Shown one piece after another: positions 1 to 5,216 of a stretch of DNA of 36,980 bases. How positions within the stretch are numbered: position 1 is the first letter of the stretch; each line of letters begins with the position of its first letter. The notes beneath the pieces were generated by a model. That model saw nothing but the letters and a program-made list of their open reading frames with translations, did not search any database and was not told the DNA's origin. Location of the stretch: positions 1-36,980 of the IMG/VR virus record IMGVR_UViG_3300045242_000144. One strand, given 5' to 3'. The position numbers and the translations under genes were made by a program. The stretch is from a virus.

Positions 1-2
1 GC

Positions 3-122
3 TACAAGGTGGCTAAACTGGCTGCCAAGGTGCTTATGCGTAGCGCTGGAAAAGATGAACGGGATTTTTTTCTCGGGAATTTTTTGGGAATTATATACTT
101 AACTTCCCTGCGTGAACTATGA
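3..122 (+). pseudogene. 3' end of a phage gene cut by cassette A (partial at left edge)
   Basis: An open frame enters from the left edge (YKVAKLAAKVLMRSAGKDER...) and runs into the insertion that starts at 86. If 86-819 and one copy of the 8-bp duplication are removed, the frame ends FFLGNFFGG with a TAA at 835-837, overlapping the start of the next phage gene. With the insertion in place the frame continues as LGIIYLTSLREL and stops at TGA 120-122, which overlaps the methyltransferase ATG at 119. Only a few C-terminal residues were exchanged, so the protein may still work. The fragment is too short for a function call. Confidence 0.6.
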
Positions 123-819
123 AGCCTTACTACCAAGAAAATGGGATCACGATCTACCACGCGGATTGTCGTGACGTTTTGCATTTGATAGGGCGTCCTG
201 AGTGCCTACTGACCGATCCGGTTTGGGGCATTGACGGCGGTTCGGGTCACGATGCGAGGGTCTACAAGAAAGGTATCTACACCTGCGATGGGTGGAGCGA
301 TACGCAAGAGTATGTCCGCGCAGTCGTCGTGCCAGTTATCGAGGCGGCACTCTTGGTCATCAAACGGGGTGCTGTGACACCCGGCATACGTTGCCTAATG
401 GACTACCCAAGGCCCGCTGATATGGGCTGTTTCTATAGCCCTGCCGCTTCTAAGCACGGGCCTTGGGGCTTTACGACGTTCTCACCAATTCTCTATTACG
501 GGAAAGACTATCGAGCCGGTAAGGGCGCAATCGCATCCAGCCGGACGGTTACGGAAGCGGCCGAACCAAATGGACACCCTTGTCCGAAACCGTTGGGAGC
601 TTGGAAGTGGCTGCTCTCAAAAATCAGTCAATCAGGCGAGACGGTTGTTGATCCATTTATGGGTAGCGGAACGACCCTTCGAGCTGCGAAGGACCTTGGC
701 GTCAGCGCAATCGGAATTGAAATCGAGGAACAATATTGCGAGATCGCTGCTCGCCGTATGTCGCAAAGCGTGCTGAATTTTGCCGAAATGGAGGCAGGGA
801 AGTTAAGTATATAATTCCC
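86..819 (+). mobile_element. Cassette A: transposase-less element carrying a DNA methyltransferase
   Basis: This 734-bp element is bounded by a perfect 26-bp inverted repeat (86-111 and 794-819) that starts GGGAATTATATACTTAA. It is flanked by the direct duplication AATTTTTT at 78-85 and 820-827. The 8-bp duplication and the restored phage frame show that it arrived by transposition-like insertion. Nearly all of it is one gene; no transposase is present, so it must be moved by an enzyme supplied in trans if it is still mobile. Families known to make 8-bp duplications and to carry passenger genes include IS1595, but the ends were not matched to any known family. Confidence 0.85.
119..814 (+). 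CDS. DNA N4-cytosine/N6-adenine methyltransferase, cassette A cargo
   Basis: The 231-aa protein has a catalytic motif-IV-like TDPVWG (D33-W36, a variant of DPPY) before the AdoMet-binding motif VVDPFMGSGTT (176-186). This is the order of the beta class of amino-methyltransferases. It is short for the family and has no visible target-recognition domain insert, so its target cannot be predicted. It probably methylates phage or host DNA, for example to protect the phage from restriction. No clear Shine-Dalgarno site precedes the ATG. Its ATG overlaps the TGA of the interrupted phage frame (ATGA at 119-122), which suggests translational coupling. The last residues (GKLSI) and the stop are encoded by the right terminal repeat. 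The unusual DPVW leaves a small chance that it is inactive. Confidence 0.85.
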   Translation: MKPYYQENGITIYHADCRDVLHLIGRPECLLTDPVWGIDGGSGHDARVYKKGIYTCDGWSDTQEYVRAVVVPVIEAALLVIKRGAVTPGIRCLMDYPRPADMGCFYSPAASKHGPWGFTTFSPILYYGKDYRAGKGAIASSRTVTEAAEPNGHPCPKPLGAWKWLLSKISQSGETVVDPFMGSGTTLRAAKDLGVSAIGIEIEEQYCEIAARRMSQSVLNFAEMEAGKLSI

Positions 820-826
820 AATTTTT

Positions 827-1096
827 TTGGCGGATAAGTTACAAAGCAAGAATCCCGACGCGGTCGCGCTAGCGAAGCGCCGAGTCGCGAAGGACTCAAG
901 CACCGACGTATCAGCGGAGGCGGCCGCGCTCGGTTCGTTAGGCGGCAAAGCGCGAGCAGCCAAGCTTACCGACGAAGAGCGTTCCGAAGCGTGCAGCAAA
1001 GCGGCGAAGGCGAGGAAGTATGGGCGAGGTTTCCAGCGAGGGTTCAGGCGCTTCAAACGAAGCTCTGTTTCCCGGAGCTCCAAAGAAGAAAACTAA
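827..1096 (+). CDS. Small basic Lys/Ala-rich protein
   Basis: The 89-aa protein starts with TTG at 827 (MADKLQSKN...). In the pre-insertion sequence this TTG overlapped the end of the previous phage gene by 11 nt. Residues 35-65 contain GGKARAAKLTDEERSEACSK followed by AAKAR, an Ala/Lys-rich helix pattern seen in many small phage and histone-H1-like proteins. The C terminus is strongly basic (GRGFQRGFRRFKRSS) and overlaps the terminase small subunit start by about 77 nt in another frame. A DNA-binding role is plausible but inferred from charge only. The non-ATG start is uncertain. Confidence 0.55.
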   Translation: MADKLQSKNPDAVALAKRRVAKDSSTDVSAEAAALGSLGGKARAAKLTDEERSEACSKAAKARKYGRGFQRGFRRFKRSSVSRSSKEEN

Positions 1097-1655
1097 GCGT
1101 TCGACTTACAAGGTCGAAGAGATAGCGCTTGCTCTCAAACGCTTTCGAGGTCGGGTCACCGCCGCCGCTAATTGGCTCGGCTGTTCTCACACGACCATCG
1201 ACACTTACCTGGCAGAATCCGAAGACCTGCGAAACCTGCGGGCTTCCTTTCGCCGCCGCCGAATCGATTCCGCTACAACCAACATCGAGCGAGCGATCGA
1301 CGATACTTGCTGGGAGTGCAACGGCTCCAAGGAAGTTCCCGTCAAGCCGAAGCACGTTGGCGATCCCGACAAAGCTGCGTGCCCGGTTTGCGACGGCACC
1401 GGTTTCTACGGAGGCAAAGAAGAAAAGATCGATCCGGCCGAGCGCCGTCACTATTCGCTCAAGGTGCTCGAGCGCCAGGCCCGCGACGAAGGTTGGGGCG
1501 AGACTCTTCAGGTGATGGCCCTCCCCGCGGATTTCTTCGACAACCTCACCGAAGATCAAGCCGACGCTCTCGAAGCGCTTCTTAAAAACAAGGTCCCTCT
1601 CCGCGAAGCTTATGCGATGATCGTAGGCGGCCAGGCGAACTCGGGCGGAGGCTGA
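1020..1655 (+). CDS. Terminase small subunit-like protein with zinc-binding insert
   Basis: The 211-aa protein lies directly before the large terminase. Residues 31-72 (KVEEIALALKRFRGRVTAAA, then NWLGCSHTTIDTYL) look like the helix-turn-helix of phage small terminase subunits, which bind the packaging site on phage DNA. The middle holds two CxxC pairs (C97/C100 and C121/C124, the second in CPVCDGTG), similar to a DnaJ-type zinc finger. That insert is unusual for a small terminase subunit. The C terminus has LTEDQADALEALLKNKVPL, probably helical. The start overlaps the upstream gene; a GGCGAGG-like stretch precedes the ATG. The assignment rests on position and the HTH. Confidence 0.7.
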   Translation: MGEVSSEGSGASNEALFPGAPKKKTKRSTYKVEEIALALKRFRGRVTAAANWLGCSHTTIDTYLAESEDLRNLRASFRRRRIDSATTNIERAIDDTCWECNGSKEVPVKPKHVGDPDKAACPVCDGTGFYGGKEEKIDPAERRHYSLKVLERQARDEGWGETLQVMALPADFFDNLTEDQADALEALLKNKVPLREAYAMIVGGQANSGGG

Positions 1656-1658
1656 TGC

Positions 1659-3215
1659 TTGGCGCTCGAGGTAGATTATACCGCCGACACTGCTCTCGCG
1701 ATGTTGCGTCTTCGCCGACGTCGACGCGCGTTGCAGAAGCAGCGCCAGTTTCGCGAGGCTGATTACTTTCATCAGCCCGGCCGGTTCATTCGCGAATGTT
1801 TTGAGTGGCCCGACGGTCAATCGGCTTTTCCCTATCAGTGCAAAGCGGCGGAAACTCTCGAGCGCGAGCATCGCCTCGCCATAAGAGGCCCTCGAGGCGC
1901 GACCAAGACCGCGATCGCGGCGATGGTCTTTCTTTGGTTCGCGATCACCAGGGAAGCCGCCGGCATCGATTGGCAGATCGGCACCACCGCCGGCAGCAAC
2001 CGCCAGTTGATTCAATTCCTCTGGCCCGAAATCAAGAAATGGTCCAAGCGTCTCCGTTGGGATATCATCGGCCGCGCGCCTTTCACCAAAGACGAGCTCA
2101 CAACCAAGCAGCTTACTCTCGAGCACGGTCACGCCTGGGGTGGCGCCTCCAAAGATGCGAATCTTATGGAGGGCCTGCACGCCTCCGAAGTGCTGATGAT
2201 CTTCGACGAAGCCAAGGCGATCGCAAGGGCAATCTTCGAAGCCTGCGAAGGCGCGTTTCAAACCGGCAACGCCTATGTGCTGGCGCTCTCGACGCCCGGC
2301 GACCCGACGGGCTTTTTCTACGATATCCACGCGCGAAGGCGCGAGCTGCGCCATTGGTTCGCGATGCACATCACACTGCGCGACGTTATGGCCGTCGGGC
2401 AGATCAAGCTGAAGGAGGTCAAGCAGCGGCTCGGCACCTGGGGCCGCGCCTCTCGGCTTTTCCAGGGCCAGGTCCTCGGCGAGTTTGTAACCAACGATCC
2501 GCACGCGTTGATTCCGCTCGCCTGGATCGAAGCGGCAAACGAACGTTGGGAAGACTGGCGAGAATCGGGCGACGTGCTTGGATTGATGAACGCCCTGGGT
2601 TCAGACGTGGCGGTGGGCGGCCGGGACAGCGCCTTGATCGCTCCGCGTCACGGAAACCTGATTCCGGAGATCCTGATAGCCAGCTCCGATCCGATGCAAC
2701 TGACCGGTCAGATAGTCGCGATGATCAAGGCCAATCCCGGAGCGACCGCGATCGTAGACACTCAGACGGTGGGCGCCGGCGTCGGCAGTCGGCTGAAAGA
2801 GCTCGATATGAATTACATCGGGTTCAATGGGGGCCGGTCGACGAAGTTCCGGGATCTCCACGAACAGTTTGAATTCGCGGACACGCGATCGGCCGCCTAC
2901 TGGAATGTGCGAGACCTGTTGGATCCGGCGAATGGTTTCGACCTGGCGTTGCCCGTCTTCGAGCCGGACCGAACGTTATCGCTCGCCGGCGACCTGGCTG
3001 CGCCGCGCTGGTGGTATACGAGTGGCGGGAAGATCAAGGTCGAGTCGAAGAATTCCGGCTCAGAAGAAATGGGCGGCGGACTGAGAAAGCGATTGCATCG
3101 CTCGACCGATGCGGGCGATTCGGTTGTTTTGGCGTTCTGGCCTGGCGAGCCCGATGCGCCGCCGGATGAATGGTTCGCCGGCGTCGGAGATGAAATGGTC
3201 AGTGGCCAGGCGTAG
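1659..3215 (+). CDS. terL: Terminase large subunit (ATPase/nuclease)
   Basis: The 518-aa protein is the DNA packaging motor. Walker A is GPRGATKT (77-84), Walker B is LMIFDE (179-184, catalytic E184) and the coupling motif is LSTPG (210-214). The C-terminal RNase H-like nuclease shows the acidic residues D316 (GSDVAVGGRD), D367 (AIVDTQ) and D487 (DAGDS), so both activities look intact. Translation most likely starts at TTG 1659, with GGAGG at 1646-1650 and only 3 nt after the small subunit stop. The TAG stop is the TAG inside a REP-like repeat. The separate placement of terminase and portal by about 5 kb is unusual. Confidence 0.95.
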   Translation: MALEVDYTADTALAMLRLRRRRRALQKQRQFREADYFHQPGRFIRECFEWPDGQSAFPYQCKAAETLEREHRLAIRGPRGATKTAIAAMVFLWFAITREAAGIDWQIGTTAGSNRQLIQFLWPEIKKWSKRLRWDIIGRAPFTKDELTTKQLTLEHGHAWGGASKDANLMEGLHASEVLMIFDEAKAIARAIFEACEGAFQTGNAYVLALSTPGDPTGFFYDIHARRRELRHWFAMHITLRDVMAVGQIKLKEVKQRLGTWGRASRLFQGQVLGEFVTNDPHALIPLAWIEAANERWEDWRESGDVLGLMNALGSDVAVGGRDSALIAPRHGNLIPEILIASSDPMQLTGQIVAMIKANPGATAIVDTQTVGAGVGSRLKELDMNYIGFNGGRSTKFRDLHEQFEFADTRSAAYWNVRDLLDPANGFDLALPVFEPDRTLSLAGDLAAPRWWYTSGGKIKVESKNSGSEEMGGGLRKRLHRSTDAGDSVVLAFWPGEPDAPPDEWFAGVGDEMVSGQA

Positions 3216-3261
3216 GGGCAGCCCTTGTGGCTGCCCCGGCTTGGAGTACAGACGCCTGTAC
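3212..3261 (+). repeat. REP-like palindromic pair 1
   Basis: Type-1 repeat at 3212-3237 (starts GTAGGGGCAGCCCTTGTGG, then CTGCCCC; GC-rich stem with a short loop) is followed by type-2 palindrome GTACAGACGCCTGTAC at 3246-3261. The TAG at 3213-3215 is the stop codon of the terminase gene. A transcript could fold into two adjacent hairpins. Confidence 0.85.
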
Positions 3262-3276
3262 CTCGCAAAAAGCAAC

Positions 3277-3304
3277 TTGACAGGAGGTACGCGATTCGCG
3301 TACC
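3277..3304 (+). promoter_or_regulatory. TTGACA box and 19-bp operator-like palindrome
   Basis: TTGACA at 3277-3282 is followed by GGTACGCGATTCGCGTACC (3286-3304), a palindrome with 9-bp arms around a single T. The arrangement resembles the self-regulated promoter of HigB/HigA-type toxin-antitoxin operons. The bases just after it (3312-3345) resemble the first codons of a higB toxin with frame breaks, so this may be a relic. It could still bind a repressor or drive transcription of the radical-SAM gene. Confidence 0.5.
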
Positions 3305-3404
3305 CTCTCAGATTATGAAATCAAACAGCGAGGCTAAACGATTTTGAGTCGACAGCGAATAGCACCAACGCCGCCGGCGTTGAGTCAGATGCCGCGCGGA
3401 CCGA

Positions 3405-3485
3405 ACGGTCGGCGCGTTTGGTTTTGTCTTTGTGGCAGGGAACACAGAGAGTTTGGTAAGGTTGAACGTCGTGATCGTGCGCGCG
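3405..3485 (-). pseudogene. Relic of an HNH endonuclease
   Basis: On the - strand the translation RAHDHDVQPYQTLCVPCHKD followed by KTKRADR is the C-terminal core pattern of McrA-type HNH nucleases (Asn/Gln-Leu-Gln-x-Leu-Cys-x-x-Cys-His-x-x-Lys-Thr). The rest of the domain is not visible in this or a nearby frame, so only a fragment remains. HNH genes often sit beside terminase genes in phages. The fragment underlies the region just before the radical-SAM start, which argues against starting that gene further upstream. Confidence 0.45.
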
Positions 3486-3502
3486 GCCTTCTGGAGATCG
3501 AA

Positions 3503-4279
3503 TTGAAACTGGACGTAATCTATCAACCGAAAGGCGAAGCCGGCGAATATGCGCCCTGGGCAACCAATCACTACGACGGCTGCGGTCACGGCTGTGTTTA
3601 CTGCTACGTGCCCGGCGTCCGGCATATCACTCGAGAAAGCTTCGACGCCGGCGCGGATGAACGAAAGCTCTATCTCGAACGTCTCGACAAGGACCTCGCC
3701 AAGCTTCGAGCGGCGGGCTTCGCCGAACAGGTTATGCTCAGCTTCACGACCGATCCCTACAATCCGGACGATGTTGAAATCGGGCTCACTCGGAAAGTGC
3801 TCAAGCGCCTCGGCCGCGCCGGGCTCGGGTTCTGCACGCTCACAAAAGGCGGCCGCCGAGCTTATCGGGACATCGATCTCTTCCGCCGCGATCGCGACGC
3901 CTTCGCTTCCAGCCTCACGCTTCTCGACCCGGATGCTTCGCTGAAATGGGAGCGCAAGGCCGCGACTCCGGACGAGCGGATCAAGACGCTCCGAACCTTT
4001 CACGACGCCGGCATATTCACCTGGGTTTCTCTCGAGCCGGTAATCGATCCCGGTACTACTCTTGAAATAATTCGGCGGACGGCGCCGTTTGTCGATCTCT
4101 ACAAGGTCGGGCAAATCAATTATTCCAAACTGACGAAGCTGATCAACTGGCGGGAGTTTACCCTTCGATCGATCGATCTGCTTAACGGGCTCGGCAAGGC
4201 TCATTACATCAAGGCGGACTTGCAGCAATATCTTCCGCCCGGCTATCCGAACCCATTGAGGGTTCCACAGCACCATTGA
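3503..4279 (+). CDS. Radical SAM protein, SplB/photolyase-like group
   Basis: From TTG 3503 the protein is 258 aa. It has the radical-SAM cluster motif CGHGCVYC (C27, C31, C34), which ligates a 4Fe-4S cluster that cleaves S-adenosylmethionine. The surrounding pattern (NHYDGCGHGCVYCYVPG, later LSFTTDPYNPDD and WVSLEPVIDP) resembles proteins annotated as DNA repair photolyase or spore photoproduct lyase (COG1533). The true substrate is unknown. I chose TTG 3503 because GGAG lies 6 nt before it and because sequence further upstream is HNH and toxin relic. An in-frame start at 3344 would add 53 residues of relic-derived sequence. The gene sits between terminase and ParB, an unusual place for an enzyme. 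Confidence 0.75.
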   Translation: MKLDVIYQPKGEAGEYAPWATNHYDGCGHGCVYCYVPGVRHITRESFDAGADERKLYLERLDKDLAKLRAAGFAEQVMLSFTTDPYNPDDVEIGLTRKVLKRLGRAGLGFCTLTKGGRRAYRDIDLFRRDRDAFASSLTLLDPDASLKWERKAATPDERIKTLRTFHDAGIFTWVSLEPVIDPGTTLEIIRRTAPFVDLYKVGQINYSKLTKLINWREFTLRSIDLLNGLGKAHYIKADLQQYLPPGYPNPLRVPQHH

Positions 4280-4286
4280 AGGGAAA

Positions 4287-4535
4287 ATGCTCAAAGAACA
4301 GATCATTGTGCTTCACGAGTACCTTGTTGATTTGATTTCCCTATCGGATTTGACGGAGGCGGCGGAGAGCGAAGCCCTTGAAGTTCTGGGGCTCTGCGAA
4401 ATGCTGCTGTTCTACGGCAATTGGCCCCTTGCCTTGGGCAAACCGCAGGTAGTCTTGCCAGGGAAGGCAGGAACCGCCCGCATATCTCGGGCTCGCGCCG
4501 CGAGCTCCAACGAAAGGAGCGGAAATGATTTTTGA
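4287..4535 (+). CDS. Small hypothetical protein
   Basis: The 82-aa protein (MLKEQIIVLHEYLVDLISLS...) starts 7 nt after the radical-SAM stop with AAGGGA before the ATG. The first 50 residues are acidic, probably helical (EAAESEALEVLGLCEMLLFY). The C-terminal 30 residues are basic and look different in composition. Codons for GKPQVVL are part of a 23-bp DNA repeat shared in the same frame with the ParB-like gene. It overlaps the start of the next small gene by 11 nt. No family is recognised. Confidence 0.6.
   Translation: MLKEQIIVLHEYLVDLISLSDLTEAAESEALEVLGLCEMLLFYGNWPLALGKPQVVLPGKAGTARISRARAASSNERSGNDF
4436..4458 (+). repeat. 23-bp direct repeat (second copy 5429-5451)
   Basis: The identical 23-bp stretch starting GGGCAAACCGCAGGTAG lies here and at 5429-5451. 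Both copies encode GKPQVVL in the same reading frame of two different genes. A match this long is unlikely by chance in the window and suggests copying or past recombination. Confidence 0.8.
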
Positions 4536-4641
4536 TCGCATCAAAAAGCTGATCGGGAACTATCAGGCTCGGACCGGTGAGCCCCCTGGCTGCCTATATT
4601 TGGGAATTATATACTTTAGTGCTCCGAAGGAGGACCAATGA
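4525..4641 (+). pseudogene. 5' part of a phage gene split by cassette B
   Basis: A strong AAAGGAG site precedes ATG 4525. The frame reads MIFDRIKKLIGNYQARTGEP, PGCLYL, then enters the insertion at 4602 (GIIYFSAPKEDQ) and stops at TGA 4639-4641. Joining 4525-4601 to 4981-5173 restores a single 89-aa gene (...GCLYLGELEMEEVVREF...). Its role is not recognised. The N-terminal part ends at a TGA overlapping the cargo ATG (ATGA). Confidence 0.8.
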
Positions 4642-4972
4642 TGACGGAAGCGGAGTTTCTAGCACTGGGAATTAAACGATTTGGCCCCGATCCCATGAAG
4701 TTTAAGTTTGTGTGCCCTTCATGCGGCCACGTCGCGAGCGCCGAAGACTACAAGGCCGCAGGTGCTCCAGCAACCGCCGTTGGTTTCTCTTGTATTGGGC
4801 GATGGTTGCCCGGTAACTGGAGCGTCAATACGTTCCAGAAGGTCGGTGGTCCTTGCGACTACGCGGGTGGCGGCTTAATCAGGTTGAATCCGGTAGTCCT
4901 CTCCGACCGGAAACAGGCTTATTTTGCTTTTGCAGAGGCGGCTCCTTCGGAGCACTAAAGTATATGATTCCC
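4602..4972 (+). mobile_element. Cassette B: transposase-less element carrying a VVA0879-type gene
   Basis: This 371-bp element has 31-bp inverted ends (4602-4632 and 4942-4972) with one mismatch and the direct duplication CTATATTT at 4594-4601 and 4973-4980. The outer core GGGAATTATATACTT equals that of cassette A, but the inner half (TAGTGCTCCGAAGGAG) is different and specific to this copy. The mismatch lies at position 7 of the right end: it changes ATA to ATG and creates a start codon at 4964 in frame with the second half of the split phage gene. It contains only one gene. Confidence 0.9.
4638..4958 (+). CDS. VVA0879 family phage protein, cassette B cargo
   Basis: The 106-aa protein has FVCPSCGHVAS near residue 25, then AAGAPATAVGFSCIGRWLPG and PCDYAGGGLIRLNPV. 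These are hallmarks of the VVA0879 family, a zinc-binding family of unknown function common in phages. Two cysteines of CPSC and those of SCIG and PCDY probably bind metal. The AAGGAGG site before ATG 4638 lies at the inner edge of the left terminal repeat. The ATG overlaps the TGA of the broken phage frame, and the TAA stop lies in the right terminal repeat. Confidence 0.8.
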   Translation: MMTEAEFLALGIKRFGPDPMKFKFVCPSCGHVASAEDYKAAGAPATAVGFSCIGRWLPGNWSVNTFQKVGGPCDYAGGGLIRLNPVVLSDRKQAYFAFAEAAPSEH

Positions 4973-5173
4973 CTATATTTAGGGGAACTCGAAATGGAAG
5001 AGGTGGTTCGCGAGTTCTCACTTTCGCGGGCGGCGTTGGCTGAGTTGGCTGAGACATCAGGAGGCGAGGGCCACAATAAAATCTTCGGGGTCAGGTTCTA
5101 TGAGGTTAAGTCCGAAAGCCATCTGAACCTATCGCCCTTCAGTGCGGAAGTCGTGCGGAAACGGTTCCCCTGA
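4964..5173 (+). pseudogene. 3' part of the phage gene split by cassette B
   Basis: The frame from ATG 4964 reads MIPLYLGELEMEEVVREFSL and continues to a TGA at 5171-5173 (69 aa). The ATG is inside the right terminal repeat of the cassette, 5 nt after the cargo stop, and a GGAG lies 11 nt upstream. It could therefore be translated as a separate C-terminal polypeptide. The motif IFGVRFYEVKSESHL is preserved, so the reading frame has not decayed. The function is unknown. Confidence 0.6.
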
Positions 5174-5216
5174 GCGATGCGGTACTTCACGAGATGGGCT
5201 TGAAGGGGGAGCAAAA

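Noticed and set aside
33-48. TATGCGTAGCGCT shared with 8339-8351 as a possible attachment site
   Set aside because: A 13-bp match is expected by chance several times in a window of this size, and no integrase is present.
1053-2504. Long - strand open frame opposite the terminase genes
   Set aside because: It is a shadow of the GC-rich terminase genes, whose motifs are clear on the + strand.
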